The notes beneath the pieces were generated by a model. The model searched no databases and was not told where the DNA came from. It saw only the letters and a program-made list of their open reading frames with translations. A stretch of DNA of 64,000 bases, taken from the NCBI GenBank assembly GCA_009594995.1, contig VOPR01000058.1:1-64000 (forward strand), given 5' to 3'. The DNA is from Nitrospira sp. (GTDB lineage Bacteria; Nitrospirota; Nitrospiria; Nitrospirales; Nitrospiraceae). Position 1 is the stretch's first letter, and each line of letters opens with the position of its first letter. Position numbers and translations under genes: made by a program. Below are positions 17,819 through 26,263 of this stretch, one piece after another.

Positions 17819-17895
17819 GCCCCCGTAGCTCAGTTGGATAGAGCAGCGGTTTCCTAAACCGCGGGTCGCACGTTCAATTCGTGTCGGGGGCACCA
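17819..17895 (+). tRNA. tRNA-Arg (anticodon CCT)
   Basis: Acceptor GCCCCCG pairs with CGGGGGC, the anticodon loop is TTCCTAA, the T-loop is GTTCAATTC, and CCA is encoded (17893-17895). A single-gene unit with its own promoter. Confidence 0.95.
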
Positions 17896-18274
17896 ACCGA
17901 TCTCAACCCATCTTCACCATCAAGACGATCGCCTCCTTCCCACTCGTTTCCTCTGTCCTGCGCACTCCGTAGCCTTCACCCATGATCTGACGCGCTGCTC
18001 GTTGACGGAATGTTTGTTGAGCAGGCAGCGGCAATTCTCGTCCAGCCATTGGACAGGTTGCAGCCACCAAGACCTTTTGCACGACACCCTTAGGCCTTCC
18101 GGCTCAGCGTAAAATGTTCGCATTGCACAGTTCTCACCACCTATTTCCGCCCCGTAATAATCCTATTGCGGTAACCCACCCTGCCGAACCCCACACAATC
18201 AATGCGTTAGGAGAAAATACGCTAGCGGTATCGAGCTTGCACAGGTGACTCCACATAACAAAGGAGTTCACATC
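17896..18274. other. Intergenic region after tRNA-Arg
   Basis: 379 bases between tRNA-Arg and the 43-residue protein gene. Open frames here are short and antisense, with no usable ribosome-binding site. No clear promoter or repeat is seen. Confidence 0.4.
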
Positions 18275-18406
18275 ATGATTGAGTTCCCGTTGATCCTCAT
18301 CGGTTATGCCCTTCTCCCCCTGATTGCCATACAGCTCATGATCATGGCTGACCGGCCCCAGCAGAAGGGCGAACAAAACGCCTTTCCTCAGGTCGAAATC
18401 CTGTGA
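18275..18406 (+). CDS. 43-residue single-pass membrane protein
   Basis: A very short gene encoding MIEFPLILIGYALLPLIAIQ, then a few hydrophobic residues and a polar tail with DRPQQKGEQ. One membrane helix covers about residues 4-25, with a cytoplasmic or periplasmic tail of 18 residues. AAGGAG lies 8 bases before the ATG, and a 10-bp GC stem-loop begins 6 bases after the stop, together making a compact, complete gene. No homologue is recognised. Small proteins of this kind often regulate or stabilise a larger membrane complex. Confidence 0.68.
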   Translation: MIEFPLILIGYALLPLIAIQLMIMADRPQQKGEQNAFPQVEIL

Positions 18407-18761
18407 GCCTTGCGGCGGCTCTGCCTGCCATGAACGGAGCCGCCGCCTTTCCAGGCAACGACGACACGCTCGATACTGACTCGCCTACCACCCGCAGTTG
18501 AGTTCGGATTCCGAAACTCTCAAACTGGACGGCTGCCCCACGAAGGTCGCACAACCCTGCCTTCCTAAGTAGGTAAGGGTATATCGCGCCGGCTCCACCC
18601 AATTGTCCAATGTACTCGACGAATACAGCAGACGTAGGTAAAATTGTTCATGTATAATATGCTCGGCTGTCGAAGGCCTAGCCTTGGTGCCGCAGGAACC
18701 GTTCTCGATGAAGATACAGTTCTCGGCGACGACTCACGTAAAATCCTCCCATAAAGAGCCC
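18407..18761. other. Intergenic region with a -10-like element
   Basis: 355 bases. Apart from the stem-loop at 18412-18446 the only notable element is a perfect TATAAT at 18653-18658 in an A/T-rich stretch, about 100 bases before the next start codon. The matching -35 is poor. Confidence 0.4.
18412..18446 (+). terminator. Stem-loop terminator of the 43-residue protein gene
   Basis: GCGGCGGCTC pairs with GAGCCGCCGC (10 bp, perfect) around a 15-base loop, starting 6 bases after the stop codon. A short CTTTCC follows. Confidence 0.6.
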
Positions 18762-19445
18762 ATGAAACCGGCGAATTTGTTCATGTGTCTTGTCATGCTC
18801 TTCCTGGCCACAACCGGCTGCCGTGGATATGCCTTCGTTGAAACCCCGACAACGGATGGTTTCCACTCCAAGCTCCCTGCCCCCTACACCAGGGCAGTCG
18901 TCTGGGGTGGACGGCCGGACACAGTCCAGAGCGCAAGCACCTGGTTGCTCAAAAAGGGCATTCTGGTCGTCGACCAAACCAAGGTGTTGCAGACTGCGGC
19001 TGACCAAAAGGTGAGTCTTTCTGGATACCAGTATCTGGAAACAGATGTGCTTCGAATGGCCAAATTAGTGGGTGCGCGGCTTGTGGTATTCAGCAACGCC
19101 GAGGTGGGGTCGTGGGAAGCCTTGGACTGGAGTGCAGGGTTTCCACACAGCCAACGGGTGTATTCAGCCACAATCGCGCTCCGAGCCGTAGACGTGAATA
19201 CCGGCGAGATTGAGTGGAGCGGCAAAGCCCAATCGACAGAACGATTCAGCAATATCGAGGAGGGTATCAGCCTTCTCACCTGCCACGCCCTGGCCACCGC
19301 CTGGGGTATGCGCAATCCCGGGGCCCTTGCGGCGGAAAACATATGCCCTCCGGGGTCCGGCCTCATGAGCATTGAGGGCACGAGGTCTCAGGCTGCCCCT
19401 GCTGCCTCCAGTAAAGAAACGCTCACCCCCTCGATGAACAACTAG
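18762..19445 (+). CDS. Orphan lipoprotein with a CsgG/TolB-like amino-terminal fold
   Basis: A 227-residue predicted lipoprotein (signal MKPANLFMCLVMLFLATTGC, cysteine at residue 20). The mature protein shows a pattern seen in envelope proteins of the CsgG/curli-assembly-like class: a helix 'STWLLKKGILVVDQTKV', then 'AKLVGARLVVFSNAE', and a strand 'YSATIALRAVDVNTGEIEWSG'. This pattern usually describes a regulator-binding or pore-assembly domain. The assignment is a suggestion only. The start at 18762 gives a standard lipobox; an upstream ATG at 18708 is less likely. Confidence 0.65.
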   Translation: MKPANLFMCLVMLFLATTGCRGYAFVETPTTDGFHSKLPAPYTRAVVWGGRPDTVQSASTWLLKKGILVVDQTKVLQTAADQKVSLSGYQYLETDVLRMAKLVGARLVVFSNAEVGSWEALDWSAGFPHSQRVYSATIALRAVDVNTGEIEWSGKAQSTERFSNIEEGISLLTCHALATAWGMRNPGALAAENICPPGSGLMSIEGTRSQAAPAASSKETLTPSMNN

Positions 19446-19578
19446 ACTCTGACCTGTTCGCCTGACCGGCTCCCCCCGGAGTCTCTCCACGCACAAACGT
19501 CATCTTCTCTCGATTTTTAAGCCCCGCGCGTTATACTGCAAGAGTACCGGTCCGGGATGCCGCACCACCGAGACGCCT

Positions 19579-20421
19579 ATGGTGTACTCTGTCCTTTTTC
19601 TAACCCTTAGTCTTTTCGCGGCCTCAATCGCCGAAGCCGCGGAGAATCGACCGTTCTGGACGGAGCAAGCCCTGTTTCATTTTGGTGACGACGTCTTCTT
19701 CACAGGGCGATCCTCTTGCGCCCCCAACGTGGAAGAAGGTCGCCAACGCGCCTATCTTGCCGCCCTCCAGGAAGTAAAGAATTTCACGCGCACGCAGGAA
19801 ATCGGGGGATTTCCGCTGGACACCCAGATGATATTTGAGGACACCCATCCGGCCGACTGTGCGCAGGGCTTAGTCACGGTGTGGCGGTTATTACGCGCTC
19901 CACGCACGGCATTGGACTCGCTCGCAAGGCGCGCGGCTCCAGGCAAGCCGGCAGACATTTCTCCCATCCTCGCACAGGTCGCAGCGGTCCGGAATCTCAC
20001 TCCCCGCGTTGGAATGTTACGGGACGAAGTATGGAATCGATATGGTCTGCCTCGTTCGATCTGGGCACGACCGGAAAAAGGTGAGTTGATCTGGGACTAT
20101 TCGCAATTCGGCCTCACCATCGTATTCAACCAAGATGATGTCCTGACACGCTGGCGTTTGACCGGTCCGCACCCGCGTTCCAGCGAGGATACCGCACCGG
20201 CACCCCAGCCCGATCCCCCTCCAGGCAAGGATCTTCCCACCATTGATCTCACGGTTCGTCTCCAACAACTGGAAGAGCAACAGGACCTTGAGCGACATCG
20301 TGAGGCGCAGCGCTATTGCTCGTTACGGTTCGCGGACGTCCCTGCATCGCTGCGTCCCACACAAGGTACCTGCGAGCAGCGGGAATACCAGCGGCTGAAG
20401 GAGCACCATCCCCGCTTCTAG
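19579..20421 (+). CDS. Exported protein of unknown function
   Basis: A 280-residue protein with a cleavable signal peptide (residues 1-20, ending SIAEAAE). The first domain (residues 25-115) contains five cysteines near segments SSCAPN and PADCAQG. The second region (residues 140-190, VGMLRDEVWNRYGLPRSIW then WDYSQFGLTIVFNQDDVLTRWRL) resembles the compact alpha/beta repeat of BamE/SmpA-type proteins. A proline-rich linker and a charged C-terminal helix with two cysteines follow. The role is not known. Confidence 0.65.
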   Translation: MVYSVLFLTLSLFAASIAEAAENRPFWTEQALFHFGDDVFFTGRSSCAPNVEEGRQRAYLAALQEVKNFTRTQEIGGFPLDTQMIFEDTHPADCAQGLVTVWRLLRAPRTALDSLARRAAPGKPADISPILAQVAAVRNLTPRVGMLRDEVWNRYGLPRSIWARPEKGELIWDYSQFGLTIVFNQDDVLTRWRLTGPHPRSSEDTAPAPQPDPPPGKDLPTIDLTVRLQQLEEQQDLERHREAQRYCSLRFADVPASLRPTQGTCEQREYQRLKEHHPRF

Positions 20422-20459
20422 TCCCGAGGCGGGAGGAAACCGTTACCAAGGAGTCCGAC

Positions 20460-20954
20460 ATGGCCACCGACGGAACGCAGCGCGCGACCCTTCTCATTGT
20501 CGACGACGATCCTTCGACCCTCCTGATGGCCGCCAAACCTTTGCAGGATGCCGGCTACAGCGTACTCAAGGCGCCGGGAAGCGCCGAAGCTCTCAGGCTC
20601 TATGCGGAACACCCGACTCCCATCCAACTCGTCGTGACCGACATTTTCCTCCCGCCCCCCGGATTCCAACTCTCCGTCGAGAGAAACCCTTATCCACGCG
20701 TCAATGGGCTGGATATGGTCGACCGCCTTCTCGAAGGCAAACGTGAGATACGCATCATCCTGATGTCCAGCACCCCCGCTCCGGAATTAGCGAGCCGGGG
20801 CCTCATACGGGACGGGTTGCTCTTTTTGAAGAAACCATTCACGAGCGACGCGCTGTTGACGCTCGTACGGCAGGCGTTATCAGAGCCACCCGCCACGCCC
20901 GATCCGAAGAAAAGTTCTCGATCCGGAAGCGGCGATGTTGAGTGGGTTGACTGA
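20460..20954 (+). CDS. Single-domain response regulator
   Basis: A 164-residue receiver protein. The REC domain spans about residues 10-135: LLIVDDDPSTLL (acidic pocket), the phospho-acceptor aspartate in VVTDIFLPPP (about residue 61), and the conserved lysine in FLKKPFTSD. An unusual insertion of about 15 residues follows the phosphorylation site (GFQLSVERNPYPRV). The short Ser/Lys-rich C-terminus has no output domain, so it probably acts by protein-protein contact. No kinase gene is adjacent. AAGGAG precedes the ATG. Confidence 0.85.
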   Translation: MATDGTQRATLLIVDDDPSTLLMAAKPLQDAGYSVLKAPGSAEALRLYAEHPTPIQLVVTDIFLPPPGFQLSVERNPYPRVNGLDMVDRLLEGKREIRIILMSSTPAPELASRGLIRDGLLFLKKPFTSDALLTLVRQALSEPPATPDPKKSSRSGSGDVEWVD

Positions 20955-21013
20955 AGCAAGTCGATCCCTGTTGGTCTCTCCGCATTACCCGGCGGCCACA
21001 AAGCAAGGATTTC

Positions 21014-21042
21014 TTGTCAGGCCACAGTCCCTCAGCTAGACT
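21014..21042 (+). promoter_or_regulatory. Promoter for the DpnII-like fusion gene
   Basis: TTGTCA (21014-21019), a 17-base spacer and TAGACT (21037-21042), giving a short leader before the ATG at 21066. Confidence 0.55.
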
Positions 21043-21065
21043 TTTCTCCCAGAGGGACATCACGC

Positions 21066-22706
21066 ATGGCACGAGCAAAAACCAGCGAACAGCAGCGCAG
21101 CCGGTCAAAACCGAATGCCGTCGAAGAACTCACCCGTGGCATCACCACATTGCGCGAACTGAGCATTCAAATCGACGACCTGAGCCGTGACGGATTCCCT
21201 TATGGGGAAGCGGTCCGCGCCAGAACTGAACTCTCGCTTCGGGAAACAATCAGGCGACTGTTCGGAGAGAAATCGCCGGAGTATCAGGCGCACAAAAATC
21301 ACAAACTTCGAATCGGCAATCGGACCGAGTCCGCCTTGAGTACGACCCTGCTCAAGGAACTGATCGCAGCCCTGGAGAGCCAGAAAGCCGAACTCCTGGG
21401 CCTCAAGCCGGATGAAGCAACGGCCGTCGCGCCGGTGACTCCTGAACGCACGACACTGACCGCGGTCCCTCCGGGAAAGCTTTCCGAGTCTAGTGCTGTG
21501 CCGGGCGCTCAGAACATCGCCCCCCTCGCCACGGGCAGCACAGCCAGCGCTTCGGTAACGCCTATCGTGGCGACGGCCGCGCCTCTCAGCCAACCCGTCT
21601 CATCGATCCCCTCGATTACGATACCGCCACCGGTCGCTGCGCCTCCTACGCCGATACCGGCCGCAACAACCCCACTCCCTCAACCGATTCGCGACACCTC
21701 AATTCCGCGGCCCCTTCAACAACCACCCTTGCCACCGGTGACGACCACCTCCACCGCGCCAGGACCGTCCATACCGAGCACAGCCCCATCGGAGACGACG
21801 GCACGTCCCACGGCTCACGTACCAACCGTGTCCCCCGTCACCCCGACTGCAATGCCTATTCCGTCAGGGACCATTCCCCCGGTTCCCCACGCCACGCTGC
21901 GGCCAACGCCGGCCCCTCTCTCTCCATCCATGCCGCTTTCGACGCAGCAGCCGACCTTCAAACCGTTGGATACTCCGATGCCAACCCCGGTTGCGATTCC
22001 TGCCACCCCTGCAGCACCGCCGCCACCGTCACCGGAAACCACACTGGCAAAACCGGTACAGAACCATCTCACCGCTCCGGCCGACGCACAGCTTCCACCT
22101 GTCACGATGCCACCGCCGGCACCCGCTGCCTCTACGCCAGAGTCCAAACCAAAACCGGAACCGATCATCACCCCGCTGGTGACAACATCGCCCCATGCCT
22201 CTGCACCCACGCCCACATTGACTCAGAACGCTGACAAGTCGACAGAAAACGGAACGCTCGACATGTTGCGAAGAATATGCGCGCGCTTTCACCTGGTCGC
22301 CCGCCAGTTGCGTCTGCGAAAGGAATATCGGCCGACACTTGAGATCAACGACGAGTACGACTTGCAGGACCTGTTCTACGCGCTCCTCCGGTTGCAGTTT
22401 GATGAAGTCGGGACGGAAGAGTGGTCACCTGCGTATGCCGATGGCGCGCGACGAACCAGCTACCTCCTCGATTGGGACAAGACGGTTGTCGTCGTCAAAC
22501 AGACTCGCTCGGGGCTGACGACCAAGGACCTCGCCGAACAGGTGGCCACAGATAAGGCCCATTACTCAGCGCGGGCAAACGGTGCTACCCTGGTGTGCTT
22601 CATTTACGACCCGGACGGCCGAGTGGGAAATCCTCGAGGACTAGAAGCTGATCTCACGTCCGTCGACAGCACGTATAAAGTCGAAGTCATCGTGGCACCT
22701 AAGTAA
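21066..22706 (+). CDS. Proline-rich protein with a degenerate DpnII/MboI-like PD-(D/E)XK domain
   Basis: A 546-residue protein in three parts. (1) Residues 1-115: a charged helical domain (RTELSLRETIRRLFGEKSPE) resembling N-terminal domains I recall from uncharacterised defence-type proteins. (2) Residues about 135-390: a Pro/Thr/Ala/Ser linker. (3) Residues about 400-546: a domain like the C-terminal DpnII/MboI-type endonuclease module (RPTLEINDEYDLQDLFYALL, then GATLVCFIYDPDGRVGNPRG). Active members should read roughly D-F-L-L...E-x-K. Here the segment is SYLLDWDKTVVVVKQTR: the lysine is kept but the acidic residues expected at the D and E positions are Ser and Val. The nuclease is probably inactive. 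Promoter at 21014-21042. Confidence 0.75.
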   Translation: MARAKTSEQQRSRSKPNAVEELTRGITTLRELSIQIDDLSRDGFPYGEAVRARTELSLRETIRRLFGEKSPEYQAHKNHKLRIGNRTESALSTTLLKELIAALESQKAELLGLKPDEATAVAPVTPERTTLTAVPPGKLSESSAVPGAQNIAPLATGSTASASVTPIVATAAPLSQPVSSIPSITIPPPVAAPPTPIPAATTPLPQPIRDTSIPRPLQQPPLPPVTTTSTAPGPSIPSTAPSETTARPTAHVPTVSPVTPTAMPIPSGTIPPVPHATLRPTPAPLSPSMPLSTQQPTFKPLDTPMPTPVAIPATPAAPPPPSPETTLAKPVQNHLTAPADAQLPPVTMPPPAPAASTPESKPKPEPIITPLVTTSPHASAPTPTLTQNADKSTENGTLDMLRRICARFHLVARQLRLRKEYRPTLEINDEYDLQDLFYALLRLQFDEVGTEEWSPAYADGARRTSYLLDWDKTVVVVKQTRSGLTTKDLAEQVATDKAHYSARANGATLVCFIYDPDGRVGNPRGLEADLTSVDSTYKVEVIVAPK

Positions 22707-22832
22707 TCCGACAATCTGGACCATGCGAAGACCCGGTCCGTTCGGTTGACTTCATCCGGAGCAATCCGCTAGGTTTCGCTTCGTGGTCTGGCGTGACCAT
22801 GGCCCCACGTTACTGCAAGGGAGATTTCCCCC

Positions 22833-23087
22833 ATGTCCGACCGAGCCTACGTCTTGATCAACGTTCATCCCGGCCAAACGGCCGACGTCGTAAAAGCCCT
22901 CGCAGACATCAAAGAAATTAAACAGATCGACCCCTGTTGGGGAAAACCGGATATCTTCACCATCGTCGAAATTCCTCACCAGGACGCCTTGACCCAACTC
23001 GTCCTGGCAAAAATTCATGCCATACCCGGCGTGGATCAAACCGACACCCATATGGTCTATCGACTGCAAGAGGCCAAGCCCAAATGA
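22833..23087 (+). CDS. Stand-alone Lrp/AsnC ligand-binding (RAM) domain protein
   Basis: An 84-residue protein consisting only of the C-terminal sensor domain of Lrp/AsnC regulators (AYVLINVHPGQTADVVKALA, then GKPDIFTIVEI and GVDQTDTHMVY). The DNA-binding half is missing, so it may sense a small ligand (often an amino acid) or modulate other Lrp proteins. A weak promoter-like pair (TTGACT near 22746) lies upstream. The stop codon overlaps the start of the next lipoprotein gene (ATGA), indicating translational coupling. Confidence 0.85.
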   Translation: MSDRAYVLINVHPGQTADVVKALADIKEIKQIDPCWGKPDIFTIVEIPHQDALTQLVLAKIHAIPGVDQTDTHMVYRLQEAKPK

Positions 23088-23530
23088 CTCGGGTCGCCGC
23101 AATCCTCGCATCCCTTGTGCTTCTGACCGCCATGACCGGATGCGCAGGAGGTCCCCCTGCCCCCGAGCCAGATGTGGTGGAGGTGATCCTTGCAGCTCCT
23201 GCCGACAAGGTACACAGTGCGGTGGCCGATGTCCTGACGCAGGGCGGTTACTCAGTCGACCAGGACGAGGCCGGCAACGTGACGACAGGGATGAGACAAG
23301 AAGTCAGGGGGCCCTGGAACGGATTGCTGCGCTGGAGATTCGGCGTCGGCAAGAGCAGGGTGGAAGCGCGAGTCGTCCCGCAAGACGACAACACCACACG
23401 GTTACGACTACAGGTATTTTATCGCGGGAAAGACGGGCTGTTCGACACGTGGGAGGAGGCGGAGACGCCCTTGCCGCAGAGCGCCGCGAATGAAATTCGT
23501 CTGATCAAGAACGCCCTGCGCCTCTTGTAA
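23084..23530 (+). CDS. Orphan lipoprotein
   Basis: A 148-residue predicted lipoprotein with lipobox TAMTGC (cysteine about residue 20). The mature domain (residues 30-148) begins VVEVILAAPADKVHSAVADVL, followed by a helix and several strands (SRVEARVVPQDDNTTRLRLQ). This layout resembles small envelope lipoproteins with an alpha/beta sandwich, but no name is assigned. It overlaps the preceding AsnC-like gene by 4 bases and converges with the sigma-54 activator gene. Confidence 0.72.
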   Translation: MTRVAAILASLVLLTAMTGCAGGPPAPEPDVVEVILAAPADKVHSAVADVLTQGGYSVDQDEAGNVTTGMRQEVRGPWNGLLRWRFGVGKSRVEARVVPQDDNTTRLRLQVFYRGKDGLFDTWEEAETPLPQSAANEIRLIKNALRLL

Positions 23531-23537
23531 TCCCTGC

Positions 23538-24935
23538 TTATTTCTCTTCAGGCTCATCGCCGAAATCCAGTCCGAACCGCTCCGCCATCCGATACAACGT
23601 TCGCCGGTCGATCCCGAGAATCTTCGCCGCTTTGACCTTATTGCCCCGCGTCTCTTTGAGTACACGCGACAGGTGCCGCTTCTCTACCTCATCCAAGGTC
23701 AACAAGGCCTCGGGGTCCGCATCACTCCGCCCGCCCGTGGGCATATCCGACGACTCCGGCTCCGCCCGGATCGATTCGGGCAAATCTTCTGGGAGCAAGA
23801 GCGGGCCATGACTGAGAGAGACGGCGCGTTCCACGGCATTTTCCAATTCGCGCACATTGCCGGGCCAATGGTAGCGCTTCAACAACGCCATTGTTTCCGG
23901 CAGAAATCCTCTCACATGCGACGATTGCTTGGCATATTTTTGCAAAAAATGATGGGCAAGCATCGGGATGTCTTCCTGTCGCTCGGCCAACGAAGGGAGC
24001 GCAATCCGCACCACGTTCAAGCGATAGTACAAGTCATCGCGAAACTTTCCCTCCTTGACGCGCGTCGCAAGATCTCGATTCGTGGCGGCAATAATGCGCA
24101 CGTCCACCTTCACCGAAGACGTGCTGCCGACACGCCGCACTTCATGCTCCTGCATGACGCGCAGAAGTTTCACCTGAAGTGCCTGGCCGAGATCCCCGAT
24201 CTCATCCAAGAACAAGGTGCCGCCATTGGCCGCCTCAAAGAGTCCCGCCTTTGCACCGACCGCTCCCGTAAATGCACCTTTTTCATACCCGAACATCTCC
24301 GATTCGAGCAGATGATCGGGCAAGGCGCCGCAGTTCACGGGAATGAACGGTTTATCACGCCGCGGACTGTTCAAGTGGACCGCCCGGGCAATCAACTCTT
24401 TCCCCGTGCCGCTTTCCCCTTCGATCAGCACCGTGCTCCGGCCGTCGGACACCCGGGCCACCAGCTTGTACACCTCCAGCATCGCCGGACTGCTGCCGAC
24501 CAGATGAGACCAGGGTTCCCGATCACGCGCGTCTTCCCGAAAGCGGGCATTTTCCCTGACCAGCCGACAATGCTCCAAACTGCGTTGCACAACCAGGCGG
24601 ATGTCTTCTCTCTTGAACGGTTTTGCCAGGTAATCGTAGGCGCCCTGTTTGATTGCCTCGATCGCGCCTTCCAACGACCCGAACGCCGTTAGCAACACAA
24701 TCGACGTGTCCGGACTGAACCGCTTAAATTCCTTCAACACCAAAAACCCGTCGCCCTGCTCCATCCGGATATCGGTGAGCACCACGTCGGGGGCGGCTTG
24801 CTTCCCGCGTTCCACCGCGGCCTGACCGCTGGCAAAGGCTTCGACCTCGTACCCTTCCTTCACGAGCGCTTCAGCCAACAGCGTGCGCGCAGCGTCGTCA
24901 TCGTCCACTACAAACAGTTTCGCCTGAGTCATCAC
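23538..24935 (-). CDS. Sigma-54-dependent response regulator (NtrC/ZraR family)
   Basis: A 465-residue transcription activator of RpoN promoters. REC domain at residues 5-120 (phospho-Asp in DVVLTDIRMEQGDG, about residue 55). AAA+ domain at 140-380 with Walker A (GESGTGKELIARAVH) and an intact GAFTGA loop for sigma-54 contact. A Fis-type helix-turn-helix lies near the C-terminus (GNKVKAAKILGIDRRTLYRM). The gene lies 10 bases downstream of a histidine kinase gene on the same strand, so the two form a two-component pair; the signal is unknown. Confidence 0.93.
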   Translation of the reverse strand: MMTQAKLFVVDDDDAARTLLAEALVKEGYEVEAFASGQAAVERGKQAAPDVVLTDIRMEQGDGFLVLKEFKRFSPDTSIVLLTAFGSLEGAIEAIKQGAYDYLAKPFKREDIRLVVQRSLEHCRLVRENARFREDARDREPWSHLVGSSPAMLEVYKLVARVSDGRSTVLIEGESGTGKELIARAVHLNSPRRDKPFIPVNCGALPDHLLESEMFGYEKGAFTGAVGAKAGLFEAANGGTLFLDEIGDLGQALQVKLLRVMQEHEVRRVGSTSSVKVDVRIIAATNRDLATRVKEGKFRDDLYYRLNVVRIALPSLAERQEDIPMLAHHFLQKYAKQSSHVRGFLPETMALLKRYHWPGNVRELENAVERAVSLSHGPLLLPEDLPESIRAEPESSDMPTGGRSDADPEALLTLDEVEKRHLSRVLKETRGNKVKAAKILGIDRRTLYRMAERFGLDFGDEPEEK

Positions 24936-24945
24936 TGTGGGGCTC

Positions 24946-26100
24946 CTACGTAGCGGCTGAATCAGACGGCAATCCGGGTAGCACCACGGTTACCGTCGTT
25001 CCTGCTCCTACTTTGCTCTCAAGGGTCAGCTGACCGCCATGCGCCAAGACCGCCTCGCGACTGAGAAACAAGCCCAATCCCGTGCCCTTGCCGATGGCCT
25101 TTGTCGTGAAAAACGGCTGGAACGCCCGCTCCACATCCTCCTGTGGCATCCCGCATCCCGAATCTGACACCACGAGCGTCACCACCCTGTCGAGATCCGA
25201 GCGGCCCGTGCAGGCTCCGCGCTCCCGCTCTTCCACCGAAGCCGGTCGCGTCGCCACGGAGACCGTCACCTGGCCTCCTCCACCGGTCGCCGCCAGTGCG
25301 TTACTGAGCAGGTTTACCAACACCTGGTGGATCTTCTCGGCATCCGCCCATATCAATACCGACGGCGCTACCTCTGTCTGAAGGGCCACACCCTTAGCAT
25401 GGTACCCCGGTTCCATCAATGCGACGACCGGCTCAATGAGGCGTTCCGCAGGGTACCAGGTCGGCTCGGGTTTGCGTTGTCTCGTGGACGACAGCAGATC
25501 TTGAATGATCCGCACCACACGATTCAACTGCTCATCGATAATCCCGATCCGTTTCTGCATCTCCGGTGTGACACCCGGCTCTTCCGCCAGCGCCTCCACA
25601 TGCCAGGCGATGGAATGCAGCGGCGTCCCGACTTCGTGCGCGACCGATGCCACCAATTGCCCCACCGTCGCCAGCCGCTCCGAGCGCGCGAGCTTATCCT
25701 TGATCTCCACCAGCTGCGTATTGGCCCGTAGCAGGTGTTCCGTTTGTGTCGCCAACGCGGCTTGGGCCGCCTCCTCCCTGGCTTTGCGCTCTTCCCACGT
25801 GACCCCGATATAGGCGACCCCGGCCAGGACGCACACGACCATAATGCGGTTAAAGACCACCGCCGTGAACCGTTCTTTCTTCTTCGTCGGCTGGATGAGC
25901 CCGACAAATGTCACCAGAATACACAGGGCCAACGTCAATACCATGAGCCGGCGACTCCGAACGGTGGCCACCAATAGAATCGGCAGCACAAATCCAAACG
26001 CGCCGACTACGTTCAGCGGAAACATCCATTCCATCACCGTGACGATGAGAAACAGGAACGCGGCAATGGCGAGAACGAGTTGATTCCGGTTCTTCATCAC
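24946..26100 (-). CDS. Membrane sensor histidine kinase
   Basis: A 384-residue kinase partner of the downstream sigma-54 regulator. The N-terminal third has four or five hydrophobic helices (about residues 8-105) with almost no periplasmic loop, suggesting sensing within or at the membrane. A coiled coil (residues 105-145) leads to HisKA with the H-box VASVAHEVGTPLHSI, then HATPase_c with N-box LVNLLSNALAATG, G1 SDSGCGMP and G2 GKGTGLGLFLSRE. It has no receiver or PAS domain. Confidence 0.92.
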   Translation of the reverse strand: MMKNRNQLVLAIAAFLFLIVTVMEWMFPLNVVGAFGFVLPILLVATVRSRRLMVLTLALCILVTFVGLIQPTKKKERFTAVVFNRIMVVCVLAGVAYIGVTWEERKAREEAAQAALATQTEHLLRANTQLVEIKDKLARSERLATVGQLVASVAHEVGTPLHSIAWHVEALAEEPGVTPEMQKRIGIIDEQLNRVVRIIQDLLSSTRQRKPEPTWYPAERLIEPVVALMEPGYHAKGVALQTEVAPSVLIWADAEKIHQVLVNLLSNALAATGGGGQVTVSVATRPASVEERERGACTGRSDLDRVVTLVVSDSGCGMPQEDVERAFQPFFTTKAIGKGTGLGLFLSREAVLAHGGQLTLESKVGAGTTVTVVLPGLPSDSAAT

Positions 26101-26263
26101 GATTACGTGTTCCGCATAACGGACGGCCCTGCCGACGCTTCACCAACCAGTGGATGAACTCTCAAGGCGGAAACACCGGTGCATTGAAACCGGCGCACAC
26201 TGAACGGCACAGTGAGCTACGGCGTCAGAGGAGGACAACACCGAGGCTGTATTCCTCATGCGG

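Noticed and set aside
21600..22240. C/A-rich low-complexity stretch, possible repeat array
   Set aside because: It is the Pro/Thr-rich linker coding sequence of the gene at 21066; no regular unit or spacer pattern, so not a CRISPR or tandem array.
23673..24692. 339-codon plus-strand frame over the sigma-54 activator
   Set aside because: The opposite strand carries GESGTGKE and GAFTGA in frame; this is its shadow.
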